Source: Granulosicoccus sp964352535 (GTDB lineage: Bacteria > Pseudomonadota > Gammaproteobacteria > Granulosicoccales > Granulosicoccaceae). From it: 21,036 nucleotides of DNA. The translations under genes and the position numbers were made by a program. Where the stretch lies: the NCBI GenBank assembly GCA_964352535.1, contig CAYGSW010000087.1, forward strand, positions 1-21,036, in the 5' to 3' direction. This document shows, piece after piece, positions 7,535 to 14,569 of this stretch. Position 1 is the stretch's first letter. Each line of letters opens with the position of its first letter. The notes under the pieces are model-generated. The model worked only from the letters and a program-made list of their open reading frames with translations, was not told the DNA's origin and made no database searches.

Positions 7535-8605
7535 TCAGCGAAAAAGCTCCAGAGTGTTCTTGACGCGAATAACAGCGATAGCACCCAGACTAACCGCAGC
7601 GAGCAGCACCACACCTTCGAACAATGGTTGAAGCAGAGGATCAATCTCGAAGATTCTGAAATTGAACGAAATAGTTCGAAGCACCAGAGCACCGAAAATA
7701 GAACCTATGGCAGACCCTACACCGCCCAGCAGCGACGTACCGCCAATCACGACCGCTGCAATTGAGTTCAGGGTGTAAGCACCTGCCTGTGGTATGTCAG
7801 CATTACCGGATGATGTTTGCAGCGTAAGGTACAAACCACCCAGGCCCGCGAAGAAACCGCCCAGAGTAAATGCTGCAATCTTTGCCCGGTTAATAGATAG
7901 ACCTGACATGTAGGCTGCTCCTTCAGCCGAGCCCACGGCATAGACGGAGCGCCCTGTCACAGAACGCGCAAAGGGCAGCCAGACCAGCACAGCCGCAAGC
8001 ACGAGCAGAATCAGAGGCACTGGAACCCAGGCAATGGGGGTGAACCAGCTGGCCTCACCGCCGTCAGCAAATCCAAAGGTCGCTGCGATCTCATAGAGAT
8101 CGTTGGTCATGACCCAGGCCAGATCGCCATCCACATCGCCACCCGGTGTGGGCCTTAAAATCAACGCTATTCCCATAAAGATTGCGCCGGTAGCCAGTGT
8201 TGCAATGATTGGCTGAATTCGACCATAGACAACAACACATCCATTCACAAAGCCACAGGCAGTACCTGCCAGCAGACAGATGATCATGCCGAATGTAATC
8301 TGCCAGGCACTACCGTTCAAAAGATGGCTGGCAAGACAGTTCACCAGCGTCATGATGGCGCCGACCGACAAATCAAGCCCTCCCATCAACACCGGAATGG
8401 TCTGTGCCATCGCTACCATGGCCAGAGCAAACACTTCATTGGAGTTCTGAATATAGACGGCTGTTGAGAAGCCGCGCGGATGATTCAGGTTGTAGAAAAC
8501 GTAGAACGCGAAGAACACAACAATGACGGTGATAAACGCGGCATTCTTGAACAGGGCAATTTTTACATTCGTCATGAACCCATGCTGCGATCTGGCGCTA
8601 CTCAT
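7535..8605 (-). CDS. RbsC-type sugar ABC transporter permease (first of two)
   Basis: This 356-residue protein is a multi-helix inner-membrane permease of the same family as its downstream neighbour. It has PVLMGGLDLSVGAIMTLVN in the first half, GRSVYAVGSAEGAAYMSGL (the conserved cytoplasmic coupling region) and SIAAVVIGGTSLLGGVGSA near the C-terminus. Compared with the second permease it has a longer insert around residues 150-190 (PTPGGDVDGDLAWVM and what follows), probably periplasmic. Its ATG overlaps the TGA of the ATPase gene (ATGA, 8602-8605), so translation of the two is likely coupled. It presumably pairs with the second permease and is driven by the adjoining ATPase. Confidence 0.92.
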   Translation of the reverse strand: MSSARSQHGFMTNVKIALFKNAAFITVIVVFFAFYVFYNLNHPRGFSTAVYIQNSNEVFALAMVAMAQTIPVLMGGLDLSVGAIMTLVNCLASHLLNGSAWQITFGMIICLLAGTACGFVNGCVVVYGRIQPIIATLATGAIFMGIALILRPTPGGDVDGDLAWVMTNDLYEIAATFGFADGGEASWFTPIAWVPVPLILLVLAAVLVWLPFARSVTGRSVYAVGSAEGAAYMSGLSINRAKIAAFTLGGFFAGLGGLYLTLQTSSGNADIPQAGAYTLNSIAAVVIGGTSLLGGVGSAIGSIFGALVLRTISFNFRIFEIDPLLQPLFEGVVLLAAVSLGAIAVIRVKNTLELFR

Positions 8606-10137
8606 GCTGCTGTCTCATTCAGGTTCAGTGAGCTTGCAATAATATTGTGTTCATTGATATCGTCACCTGCCAGCTCGCGGATGATCTCACCGTCATACAT
8701 CACAGCGACACGATCGCAACATCCTATAAGCTCTTCATAGTCGGTGGAATAGATAAGCACTGATACACCATCTTCGGCCAGCTGCCGCAGCAATCGGTAG
8801 ATTTCCTGCTTGGTGCCAACATCAATGCCTCGCGTCGGATCATTAAGCAAGACGATCTTCGGATCAGTGATCAGCCACTTGGCGATAACTACTTTCTGTT
8901 GATTGCCACCAGACAAGGTCGATACCGCATCCTTGGTCGACCCGATCTTGATCTGCATGCGCGATATGCCTTCCGACACAGCCTTGTCAAACGCCTGCTG
9001 GTCAAGAAATGGGCCTTGAGACAATTGTTTCAAGGAAGCCAGTCCGAGATTGTCCGCAATGGACATGGGCAACAATAGCCCTTCGGTTTTACGATCTTCC
9101 GGAATAAGAGCCATGTCAATTCCGGCCTCCTTGGCGTGCAAGGGAGACTTGATGGATACCAGCTGCTCGTTGACATACACATCTCCATGCAGCTTTCGCA
9201 ACACGCCGAACAGACCCAGCAGAAGCTCTTTTTGCCCTTGCCCATCAAGCCCGCCGAGACCGACGATTTCGCCGGTGTTGACAGTCAGGGAAACATCATT
9301 AAGGCTGTTTTCCCATTTCAGGTTATCCACCCTCAACGCCTGTGTGTTGCGCACGAAGGTGCGTTTGGGTGGAAAGTGCGCAGATATCTCACGGCCGATC
9401 ATCATTTGCACAATGTCGTTTGCATTGTGCGCACCTTGCGCGAAGGTGTCTATATGTCGCCCGTTGCGAAAAACAGAGCACATGTCTGCCACCGCTTCGA
9501 TTTCATGCATGCGATGCGATATTGTCAGAATGGACAAGCCCTCATCACGCAGCTTGCGCAACAGTGATAACACGTGGTCAACATCAGCGGCAGTGAGTGC
9601 CGATGTGGCTTCGTCAAGAATCAGTACACTGGGATCACGGGACAATGCCTTGGCAATCTCAACCATCTGTCGACGTGACAACGGCAAGTCGCGAACGCGC
9701 GAGCGAGGGTTGACGTCTTCACAATGTATTCTTGCAAGCAGGCTCTCAGCTCGCCGAATCTGCTCACGACGATCGATCAATCCGAATCGGCGAGGCGGAT
9801 TGCTGATGCAGATATTGTCCGCTACGCTCAAGTCAGGTATCAGGGATAACTCCTGAAAAATACACACAATGCCAGCAGCATTTGCCTCGGCCGGTCCACG
9901 AAAGCTATTCAGGTGTCCGTCCAGACGCAGTGTCCCCTCATCGGGCGCAACCACACCTGACATGATCTTGATCAGCGTTGATTTGCCAGCACCATTCTCG
10001 CCAAGAATGGCATGTATGGAGCCTAGCCTGCAGGCAAAATCGACGAAATCCAATGCAGTGACACCGCCATAGCGCTTGGTAATTCCCTGCAGCTGAAGGT
10101 GCGCTGGTTCATCGTCAGGCTGTTTTGAGGTGTTCAT
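8602..10137 (-). CDS. RbsA/MglA-type sugar ABC transporter ATP-binding protein (two fused ABC domains)
   Basis: This 511-residue protein powers the importer and carries two nucleotide-binding domains in tandem. Domain 1 has a full Walker A (GENGAGKST, 46-54), Walker B (VLILDE, 171-176) and switch His208, but an unusual signature, LSRRQ (153-157). Domain 2 has a degenerate Walker A region (GLGGLDGQGQKE, about 293-304), a normal signature (LSGGNQQK, 408-415), LLNDPTRGID in place of LDEP, and STDYEE where the switch His would be. Such asymmetry is usual in this family: the competent site pairs domain 1 Walker A with the domain 2 signature. ATG 10137 is preferred because residues upstream of it look unlike protein and contain a palindrome. 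The frame itself is open to an ATG at 10194. Neither start has a strong Shine-Dalgarno. Confidence 0.93.
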   Translation of the reverse strand: MNTSKQPDDEPAHLQLQGITKRYGGVTALDFVDFACRLGSIHAILGENGAGKSTLIKIMSGVVAPDEGTLRLDGHLNSFRGPAEANAAGIVCIFQELSLIPDLSVADNICISNPPRRFGLIDRREQIRRAESLLARIHCEDVNPRSRVRDLPLSRRQMVEIAKALSRDPSVLILDEATSALTAADVDHVLSLLRKLRDEGLSILTISHRMHEIEAVADMCSVFRNGRHIDTFAQGAHNANDIVQMMIGREISAHFPPKRTFVRNTQALRVDNLKWENSLNDVSLTVNTGEIVGLGGLDGQGQKELLLGLFGVLRKLHGDVYVNEQLVSIKSPLHAKEAGIDMALIPEDRKTEGLLLPMSIADNLGLASLKQLSQGPFLDQQAFDKAVSEGISRMQIKIGSTKDAVSTLSGGNQQKVVIAKWLITDPKIVLLNDPTRGIDVGTKQEIYRLLRQLAEDGVSVLIYSTDYEELIGCCDRVAVMYDGEIIRELAGDDINEHNIIASSLNLNETAA

Positions 10138-10166
10138 TGTGCTCGATAAGTCTTGAAGTGCAGCGA

Positions 10167-10185
10167 CGGTTGAATGATTCAACCG
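10167..10185. other. 19-bp perfect inverted repeat between binding-protein and ATPase genes (probable mRNA stem-loop)
   Basis: CGGTTGAATGATTCAACCG is a perfect dyad around a single central base. In minus-strand RNA it gives a stem of about 8 bp with a 3-nt loop. After a small internal loop the flanks GCAG and CTGC can add 4 more pairs. No U-run follows, so it is not a standard terminator. Stem-loops at this place, after the binding-protein gene, often protect the upstream mRNA and let the binding protein be made in excess. A protein operator is the alternative. Confidence 0.6.
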
Positions 10186-10261
10186 CCCTGCCATACATCT
10201 AAAACAACACTACGTCACCTGCCGTGTTGCCCTTCGATACGTCGCGAATAGATACCGTCGT

Positions 10262-11383
10262 CTATTCGGCGTCTTTAGCCATGATTTCCCGTGCGGAGAT
10301 GTTGACACCACAAGGCGGAAATTCGTTAACGGTGAAAAAGTTGTCCGTCAGATCAGGCCAGTAGTTTTTACCAGCTTCCATCTCATCGTAATTGGCGAAT
10401 GGGATAGGCACGGAAATAAGCTGAGGCATAACGTTGCCATCCAGTGCTGCCAAAGCGGCTTTGAGCGCAATGGCAACCAGACCGGGTGACTGGCCGATAG
10501 ACTGACCTTTGAGTCCATCAGCTCCATACTCAGCCAGTAGCTTTCGAAAACCGTTCTCTGATTCGCCTGCGATGGGTACCAGCGGGTGGTTTGCATCCAG
10601 CATCGCTCGTACAGTACCGGTTGTACCCCCCTGCACCACCACGCCTACAAACTCACTGTGAACAGCGATGGCATCGGCCGTCACTTTCTGAGCTGTACCA
10701 TCATCCCAGTTGCCAACAACTTCAACGATATCCCAATTGCCTGCACCTTCAATCTCATCGCGGAACGCGAGGTGCCTGTCTCTATCTACCGAATTACCCT
10801 GCAAACCCCGAACCTCGAGAATCTTTCCGTCTTTCTTGTCGCCTAATTGCTCAATGAGCCAGCGAGCATACATGCGTCCCATCTCTTCCTGATCTGAATT
10901 CACCTGCATGACTTTGTCAGTATCCAGCACGTTATCAAACGGCACGAGAATGACATCGTTACGATCGGCCAGGCGAATGACCCGATCAAAGCCTTCAGGC
11001 GATACGGCGATGGTGATGATGGCATCAAAACCCTGGTTGATAAAATCCTCAATCGCACCTAGTTGTGCCGCCACGTCAGTGCCTGTTGATACCGCCTTGA
11101 ATTCCTCTATCTGAGAAGCAATTTCTGGCTGCTCAACAAAGGCTTTTGCAGTTTGAATCATCTGAATGCGCCAGGTATTGCCAACAAATCCATTCACGAC
11201 GGCGATCTTGTGCGGCCCATCCCGCTTGTCCCACTGGAAATAGCCAATGTCATCATTCCACGGTGCAAAGCACTCAGGATCGTGACCAGGACCTTCTACG
11301 CTTGCAGGCGCTGCGATAACCGAACTGCTCATCGTCAGTGCTACGCTAGCTGCTAGCGCAACACCCCAACAATGGTTTTTCAT
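10262..11383 (-). CDS. periplasmic sugar-binding protein of an ABC importer (Peripla_BP_4 type)
   Basis: This is the first gene of the six-gene operon and encodes the periplasmic receptor that delivers substrate to the permeases. The frame is open further upstream, but ATG 11383 is clear: GGGGAG lies 6 nt before it, and the product begins with a Sec signal (MKNHCWGVALAASVALTMSS) and a likely cut near VIAAPA. The 373-residue protein has the two-lobe fold of the family: KIAVVNGFVGNTWRIQM begins lobe 1, FDAIITIAVSPEGFDRVI and VPFDNVLD follow, and GVVVQGGTTGTVRAML plus IAGESENGFRKLL belong to lobe 2. Cysteines near the mature N-terminus (PECF) and near the C-terminus (PPCG) could form a disulfide. 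A 124-nt gap with a stem-loop separates it from the ATPase gene. The ligand cannot be read from sequence. Confidence 0.92.
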   Translation of the reverse strand: MKNHCWGVALAASVALTMSSSVIAAPASVEGPGHDPECFAPWNDDIGYFQWDKRDGPHKIAVVNGFVGNTWRIQMIQTAKAFVEQPEIASQIEEFKAVSTGTDVAAQLGAIEDFINQGFDAIITIAVSPEGFDRVIRLADRNDVILVPFDNVLDTDKVMQVNSDQEEMGRMYARWLIEQLGDKKDGKILEVRGLQGNSVDRDRHLAFRDEIEGAGNWDIVEVVGNWDDGTAQKVTADAIAVHSEFVGVVVQGGTTGTVRAMLDANHPLVPIAGESENGFRKLLAEYGADGLKGQSIGQSPGLVAIALKAALAALDGNVMPQLISVPIPFANYDEMEAGKNYWPDLTDNFFTVNEFPPCGVNISAREIMAKDAE

Positions 11384-11658
11384 CTCTATCTCCCCACGGT
11401 ATGTTTTGAACGTTCTTTCATTCTTGGCATATTTGAACGTCCACTCGACTGTGACTGTTTGGCAACAGTCCTTGTACAACCCTAAATGTTCGAAGCTACA
11501 AATGCAACAATCTGCAACGTTTAAGTTTGCCAGAATCACTCAACACAAAAATCCTCAAACACGATTAAGTCTGTCGATGGCTAGTGATTGCATCATCTGA
11601 GCTGCTGGCACACGCTTTCGACATCTACCCATAAAAACGTTGCCAGATATCCGAAAAA
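11384..11658 (-). promoter_or_regulatory. leader and probable promoter region of the sugar ABC operon
   Basis: The operon promoter should lie here, but I find no convincing -35/-10 pair. GGGGAG at 11390-11395 is the ribosome binding site of the binding-protein gene. Visible structure includes a 7-bp inverted repeat with a 4-nt loop, GACTGTT-TGGC-AACAGTC (11454-11471), and a direct repeat TTTGAACGT at 11406-11414 and 11433-11441. The first copy extends to the palindrome GAACGTTC. Further AACGTT cores lie near 11517 and 11635. These may be regulator sites; no regulator gene is in the window. Confidence 0.4.
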
Positions 11659-11989
11659 ATGCAGCCAGATAAAACCACCGATAATCCGTTATCCATCGTG
11701 ATGATGGGAGCCACTGGCGCTGTTGGAGACGAAGTTGTCAACACGCTACTCAACCTGCCCTAACTTTCAACCTGCCCTAACTTTCAACTTGCCACAACTT
11801 CAAAAACTGACCCTGTTGGGCCGCCGTCCCATAGCCGATCTATCTGACAGCCAAGTACAGCAGCCAAACATTGATATTTTCGCGCCCTCTACTCACAGCG
11901 CATCAACCGTGAATCACAGTTGTGTAATCGGCACATGCAGCCTAACCGAGCACGACACATCCGATAGAATGGGCGTATGGAAACAATAA
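11659..11989 (+). pseudogene. truncated and frameshifted NAD(P)-binding (Rossmann-fold) oxidoreductase gene
   Basis: From ATG 11659 the frame reads a short polar leader and then a classic dinucleotide-binding start, SIVMMGATGAVGDEVVNTLL, before TAA at 11761. The protein continues in another frame with LPQLQKLTLLGRRPIADL and PNIDIFAPSTHSASTVNHS. This beta-alpha-beta layout with GATGAVG and LLGRR matches the atypical short-chain/TIP30-like NAD(P)H-binding proteins. The break falls on a 17-bp tandem repeat; removing two units (34 bp) restores one continuous frame. The rest of the gene, normally around 200 residues or more, is missing: the frame ends at TAA 11987-11989 inside the start of lpxB. 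Both damage types mark it as a dead gene fragment. The family call is from motifs only. Confidence 0.72.
11751..11801 (+). repeat. 17-bp tandem repeat, three units, breaking the pseudogene frame
   Basis: Units at 11751-11767 and 11768-11784 are identical (CAACCTGCCCTAACTTT). The third, 11785-11801, differs at 4 of 17 positions. The first unit brings a TAA stop into the original frame. Confidence 0.85.
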
Positions 11990-13155
11990 ACCCACTGTGT
12001 ATTATGGTCTCTGCTGGAGAGGCTTCCGGGGACTCACATGCAGCACATGCGCTCAGCGCGTTAGCTGAATCCGGCGTGGAATTTTCCAGCTTCGGTATGG
12101 GCGCTGGCGCCTTGGAAGCCTCTGGCGCCGACATTGTCGTTGACTGCCGCGATCTGGCCGTCATTGGTATCGTTGATGTCTTGCTAAACTATCCCAAGTT
12201 CATGAAACGATTGAAACTCCTTCGGCAGAGCATGGTGGAGCGCGCACCTGATCTGCTGTTGATCGTGGACTACCCGGACTTCAATCTGAAACTCGCCGAA
12301 ACTGCCAAGGCGCATGGCATTCCGGTGCTGTTCTATATCAGCCCGAAAGTGTGGGCCTGGAGAGCCGGGCGCGTTAAACGAATTGGCTCTCTGGTCTCGC
12401 ACATGGCTGTGCTGTTCCCATTTGAAGTCGAGATTTACGAACAGGCGAATGTACCGGTCACCTACGTCGGAAATCCTGTGGTCTATGACGCGGTAAGTCC
12501 ATACACGCGGGATGAGGCTTGTGCACATTTGGGGCTTGATTCGAAACGTCAGGTCGTCGCTTTGCTGCCCGGAAGCAGAAAGAGTGAAATACAGCGGCAT
12601 CTGCCCACCATGCTGGACACCCTGCGTCTGATTGAAAAAGCCTTGCCTGATGCGCAATTTATTCTGCCCGTTGCACCCACACTGGAAATGCGCTTTATTC
12701 AGCAGATAATGGATGAGGACATACCTGAATGTTTGCTGATAAGCGAAGAGGATGCCCGAACTGTCATGCGTGCAGCTGATGTCGGACTGGTGGCCTCGGG
12801 CACAGCAACACTTGAAACGGCCTTGATCGGCACACCCATGATCGTCATGTACATCGTTAATGCCATCAACTACAGCATCATGAAACGGCTTATTCGTATC
12901 CCTGATATTTCACTGGTTAACATTGTTGCGCAAAAGCGTATCGTGCCCGAGTACCTCCAGCATGAAGCGCAACCAGAGATTATGGCCGGTGATCTTGTTT
13001 CACTGCTAAGCGATGCCGGACGCAGAGACCACATGAAAATTGAGCTTGCCTTGGTCAAACAAAAAATGGGAGACAGCAAGGCATCGAACCGTGTGGCAGA
13101 ACTGATCCTGCGTTTAGCGAATAATCCTCCAGGCCAAGAACTTGCACTGTGCTGA
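11977..13155 (+). CDS. lpxB: lipid-A-disaccharide synthase (GT19)
   Basis: LpxB joins UDP-2,3-diacylglucosamine and lipid X to give lipid A disaccharide phosphate, acting at the inner face of the cytoplasmic membrane. The 392-residue product has usual length and all expected marks: SAGEASGD (12-19), VDYPDFN with Asp98, ISPKVWAWR (121-129), VGNPVVYD, LLPGSRKSEI and ASGTATLETALIG. The start is ATG 11977, with only a weak GGG-type ribosome binding site, and it overlaps the end of the NAD(P)-binding pseudogene. In most gammaproteobacteria lpxB follows lpxA in the same direction. Here it lies on the opposite strand and converges on lpxA across 129 bp, so it must have its own promoter, which I could not identify with confidence. 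Confidence 0.97.
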   Translation: METINPLCIMVSAGEASGDSHAAHALSALAESGVEFSSFGMGAGALEASGADIVVDCRDLAVIGIVDVLLNYPKFMKRLKLLRQSMVERAPDLLLIVDYPDFNLKLAETAKAHGIPVLFYISPKVWAWRAGRVKRIGSLVSHMAVLFPFEVEIYEQANVPVTYVGNPVVYDAVSPYTRDEACAHLGLDSKRQVVALLPGSRKSEIQRHLPTMLDTLRLIEKALPDAQFILPVAPTLEMRFIQQIMDEDIPECLLISEEDARTVMRAADVGLVASGTATLETALIGTPMIVMYIVNAINYSIMKRLIRIPDISLVNIVAQKRIVPEYLQHEAQPEIMAGDLVSLLSDAGRRDHMKIELALVKQKMGDSKASNRVAELILRLANNPPGQELALC

Positions 13156-13240
13156 TGCGCTCTATCGCGCTTGCTGTGACGTCCTGCTATCGCATCATCC
13201 ACGTTAACACGACAGCATATCACCACAAGCCTGTACAGCC

Positions 13241-13258
13241 AAAAAAAGCCCCCGGGGC
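13241..13258 (-). terminator. candidate rho-independent terminator after lpxA
   Basis: On the minus strand GCCC-CGG-GGGC is followed directly by seven T residues. It lies about 26 nt beyond the lpxA stop. The stem is only 4-5 bp but all G/C. It would end the envelope operon before it runs into the convergent lpxB gene. Confidence 0.55.
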
Positions 13259-13284
13259 GTACCTCAGACTACTGGTAGCTAAGC

Positions 13285-14055
13285 CTATCGAATGACACCA
13301 CGCTCGCTGTTCTGCACGAACTCCACCAGTCGCGCCACTTCTGGAAACTGTTCTGCCTCACGAGTCAACGCGGCAAATGCTTTTTCACGTTCTCCATGGG
13401 AACGGATGAGCACTTTGTAAGCATGATGCAGAGCCTTGATAGCCTCCTCACTGAATTGCCGCCGGCGTAATCCGTTCTTGTTGATGCCTTTGGCTTCTGC
13501 GTAATTTCCAACTGCCATGGTAAAAGGCGAAACATCGCGATTTGCCACCGAATTCAGTCCTACAAAAGCATGCTCCCCCACTTCGCAGAATTGGTGGACA
13601 CAAGCAAAGCCTGCAAGAATGGCGTAATTGCCAACGATGACATGCCCTGCCAATGACGCACCATTGGCCATGACAATGTTGTTGCCAAGCTGGCAATCAT
13701 GAGCCACGTGGGTATAGGCCATGAAAAGATTGTTATGACCAATCCGGGTGATTCCACCACCGCCTTCGGTACCACGGTTTATGGTGGTGAACTCTCTGAT
13801 GGTATTACCGTCACCGATCTCAAGCGTCGTCAACTCTCCCGCATACTTCAGATCCTGCGGATCGTCACCGACCGAGGCGAATTGAAAAATCCGGTTGTCG
13901 GTACCGATTTTTGTCGGGCCCTTGACAACAACATGTGGCCCGATGGTGGTTCCAGCTCCAATGGAAACATCTGCACCAATAATGCTGTAAGCCCCTACCT
14001 CACAATCACTGGCGATGCTGGCGGAGGGGTCGACTATCGCGGTGGGATGTATCAC
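13285..14055 (-). CDS. lpxA: UDP-N-acetylglucosamine 3-O-acyltransferase
   Basis: LpxA transfers a 3-hydroxyacyl chain from acyl-ACP to UDP-GlcNAc, the first step of lipid A synthesis. The 256 residues form hexapeptide repeats of a left-handed beta-helix from about residue 1 to 185, then a helical C-terminus. The catalytic His is His119 in THVAHDCQLG, equivalent to E. coli His125. FQFASVGDDPQDLKYAGE and HQFCEVGEHAFVGLNSV are family landmarks. By alignment from memory, Leu167 sits where E. coli has Gly173, the acyl-chain ruler, so a chain shorter than C14 is likely. The start is GTG 14055, overlapping the fabZ stop by 4 nt (GTGA), which implies coupled translation. Confidence 0.97.
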   Translation of the reverse strand: MIHPTAIVDPSASIASDCEVGAYSIIGADVSIGAGTTIGPHVVVKGPTKIGTDNRIFQFASVGDDPQDLKYAGELTTLEIGDGNTIREFTTINRGTEGGGGITRIGHNNLFMAYTHVAHDCQLGNNIVMANGASLAGHVIVGNYAILAGFACVHQFCEVGEHAFVGLNSVANRDVSPFTMAVGNYAEAKGINKNGLRRRQFSEEAIKALHHAYKVLIRSHGEREKAFAALTREAEQFPEVARLVEFVQNSERGVIR

Positions 14056-14495
14056 TCTTCTATCTCATTGCGTGCGATTAGCACCTCGCTGGAACAAACA
14101 AGAACGCCGTCGACTTTGGCAACAGCATCGAAGCGCCAGATACCGCGTTTCTCTTTCTGCACCGTGACATCGAATATCAGTTGATCGCCTGGCACAACCT
14201 GCTTTTTAAAACGGGCCTTGTCAATACCAACCAACAGATAAAGGGTTTTTTCACTCGGATAACCACCCATACTCTTGAATGCCAGCAACGCCGCTGCCTG
14301 AGCCATCGCCTCAAGAATAAGAACACCGGGAAAGATGGGAGCCTGCGGAAAATGACCGGTGAAAATAGGTTCGTTGAACGTTACGTTCTTGATGGCTGTC
14401 AGCGTTTTGTTCGGCTCAAACGCAGTCACTCTGTCAACCATCAGAAACGGATACCGATGCGGCAGGTACTTGAGTATCTCTCTTATATCATCCAC
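14052..14495 (-). CDS. fabZ: 3-hydroxyacyl-ACP dehydratase
   Basis: FabZ removes water from 3-hydroxyacyl-ACP in type II fatty acid synthesis, competing with LpxA and LpxD for the same hydroxyacyl-ACP pool. The 147-residue hot-dog fold protein has LPHRYPFLMVDRV, the catalytic His48 in GHFP and Glu62 in PGVLILEAMAQ, plus the family's typical GDQLIFDV strand. GTG 14495 is the only usable start: no ATG lies between it and the upstream in-frame stop. The resulting N-terminus MDDIREILKYLPHR is normal for the family. The gene follows lpxD after 74 nt and overlaps lpxA by 4 nt. Confidence 0.97.
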   Translation of the reverse strand: MDDIREILKYLPHRYPFLMVDRVTAFEPNKTLTAIKNVTFNEPIFTGHFPQAPIFPGVLILEAMAQAAALLAFKSMGGYPSEKTLYLLVGIDKARFKKQVVPGDQLIFDVTVQKEKRGIWRFDAVAKVDGVLVCSSEVLIARNEIEE

Positions 14496-14526
14496 GGTAT
14501 CGATTTTCCCAGCCTCGTTTTTCGTT

Positions 14527-14542
14527 ATTGTTGAACAACAAT
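14527..14542. other. short inverted repeat between lpxD and fabZ
   Basis: ATTGTTG-AA-CAACAAT can form a small A/T-rich hairpin in the 74-nt lpxD-fabZ gap. No U-run follows on the minus strand. It may be an mRNA processing or stability element, or chance. Confidence 0.3.
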
Positions 14543-14569
14543 CCTGTCGTTTGATCTCTGGCCTTTACG

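Noticed and set aside
9050..9856. A 268-codon open frame on the plus strand
   Set aside because: It is antisense to the two-domain ATPase gene and its translation is rich in Ser, Arg and Cys without any recognisable domain.
10138..10194. Longer start of the ATPase at ATG 10194
   Set aside because: The extra 19 residues lie over the palindrome and do not resemble family N-termini; ATG 10137 gives the usual length, though neither start has a good ribosome binding site.
11384..11539. N-terminal extension of the sugar-binding protein up to 11539
   Set aside because: GGGGAG and a normal signal peptide mark ATG 11383; the upstream residues are Cys-rich and unlike a leader.
11751..11801. The 17-bp repeat as a phase-variation switch for the NAD(P)-binding gene
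   Set aside because: The first unit itself carries an in-frame TAA, so adding more units cannot restore the reading frame, and the gene's 3' part is missing anyway.
13153..13197. Inverted repeat TGATGCG / CGCATCA just after lpxB as its terminator
   Set aside because: The loop is over 30 nt and no T-tract follows on the plus strand.
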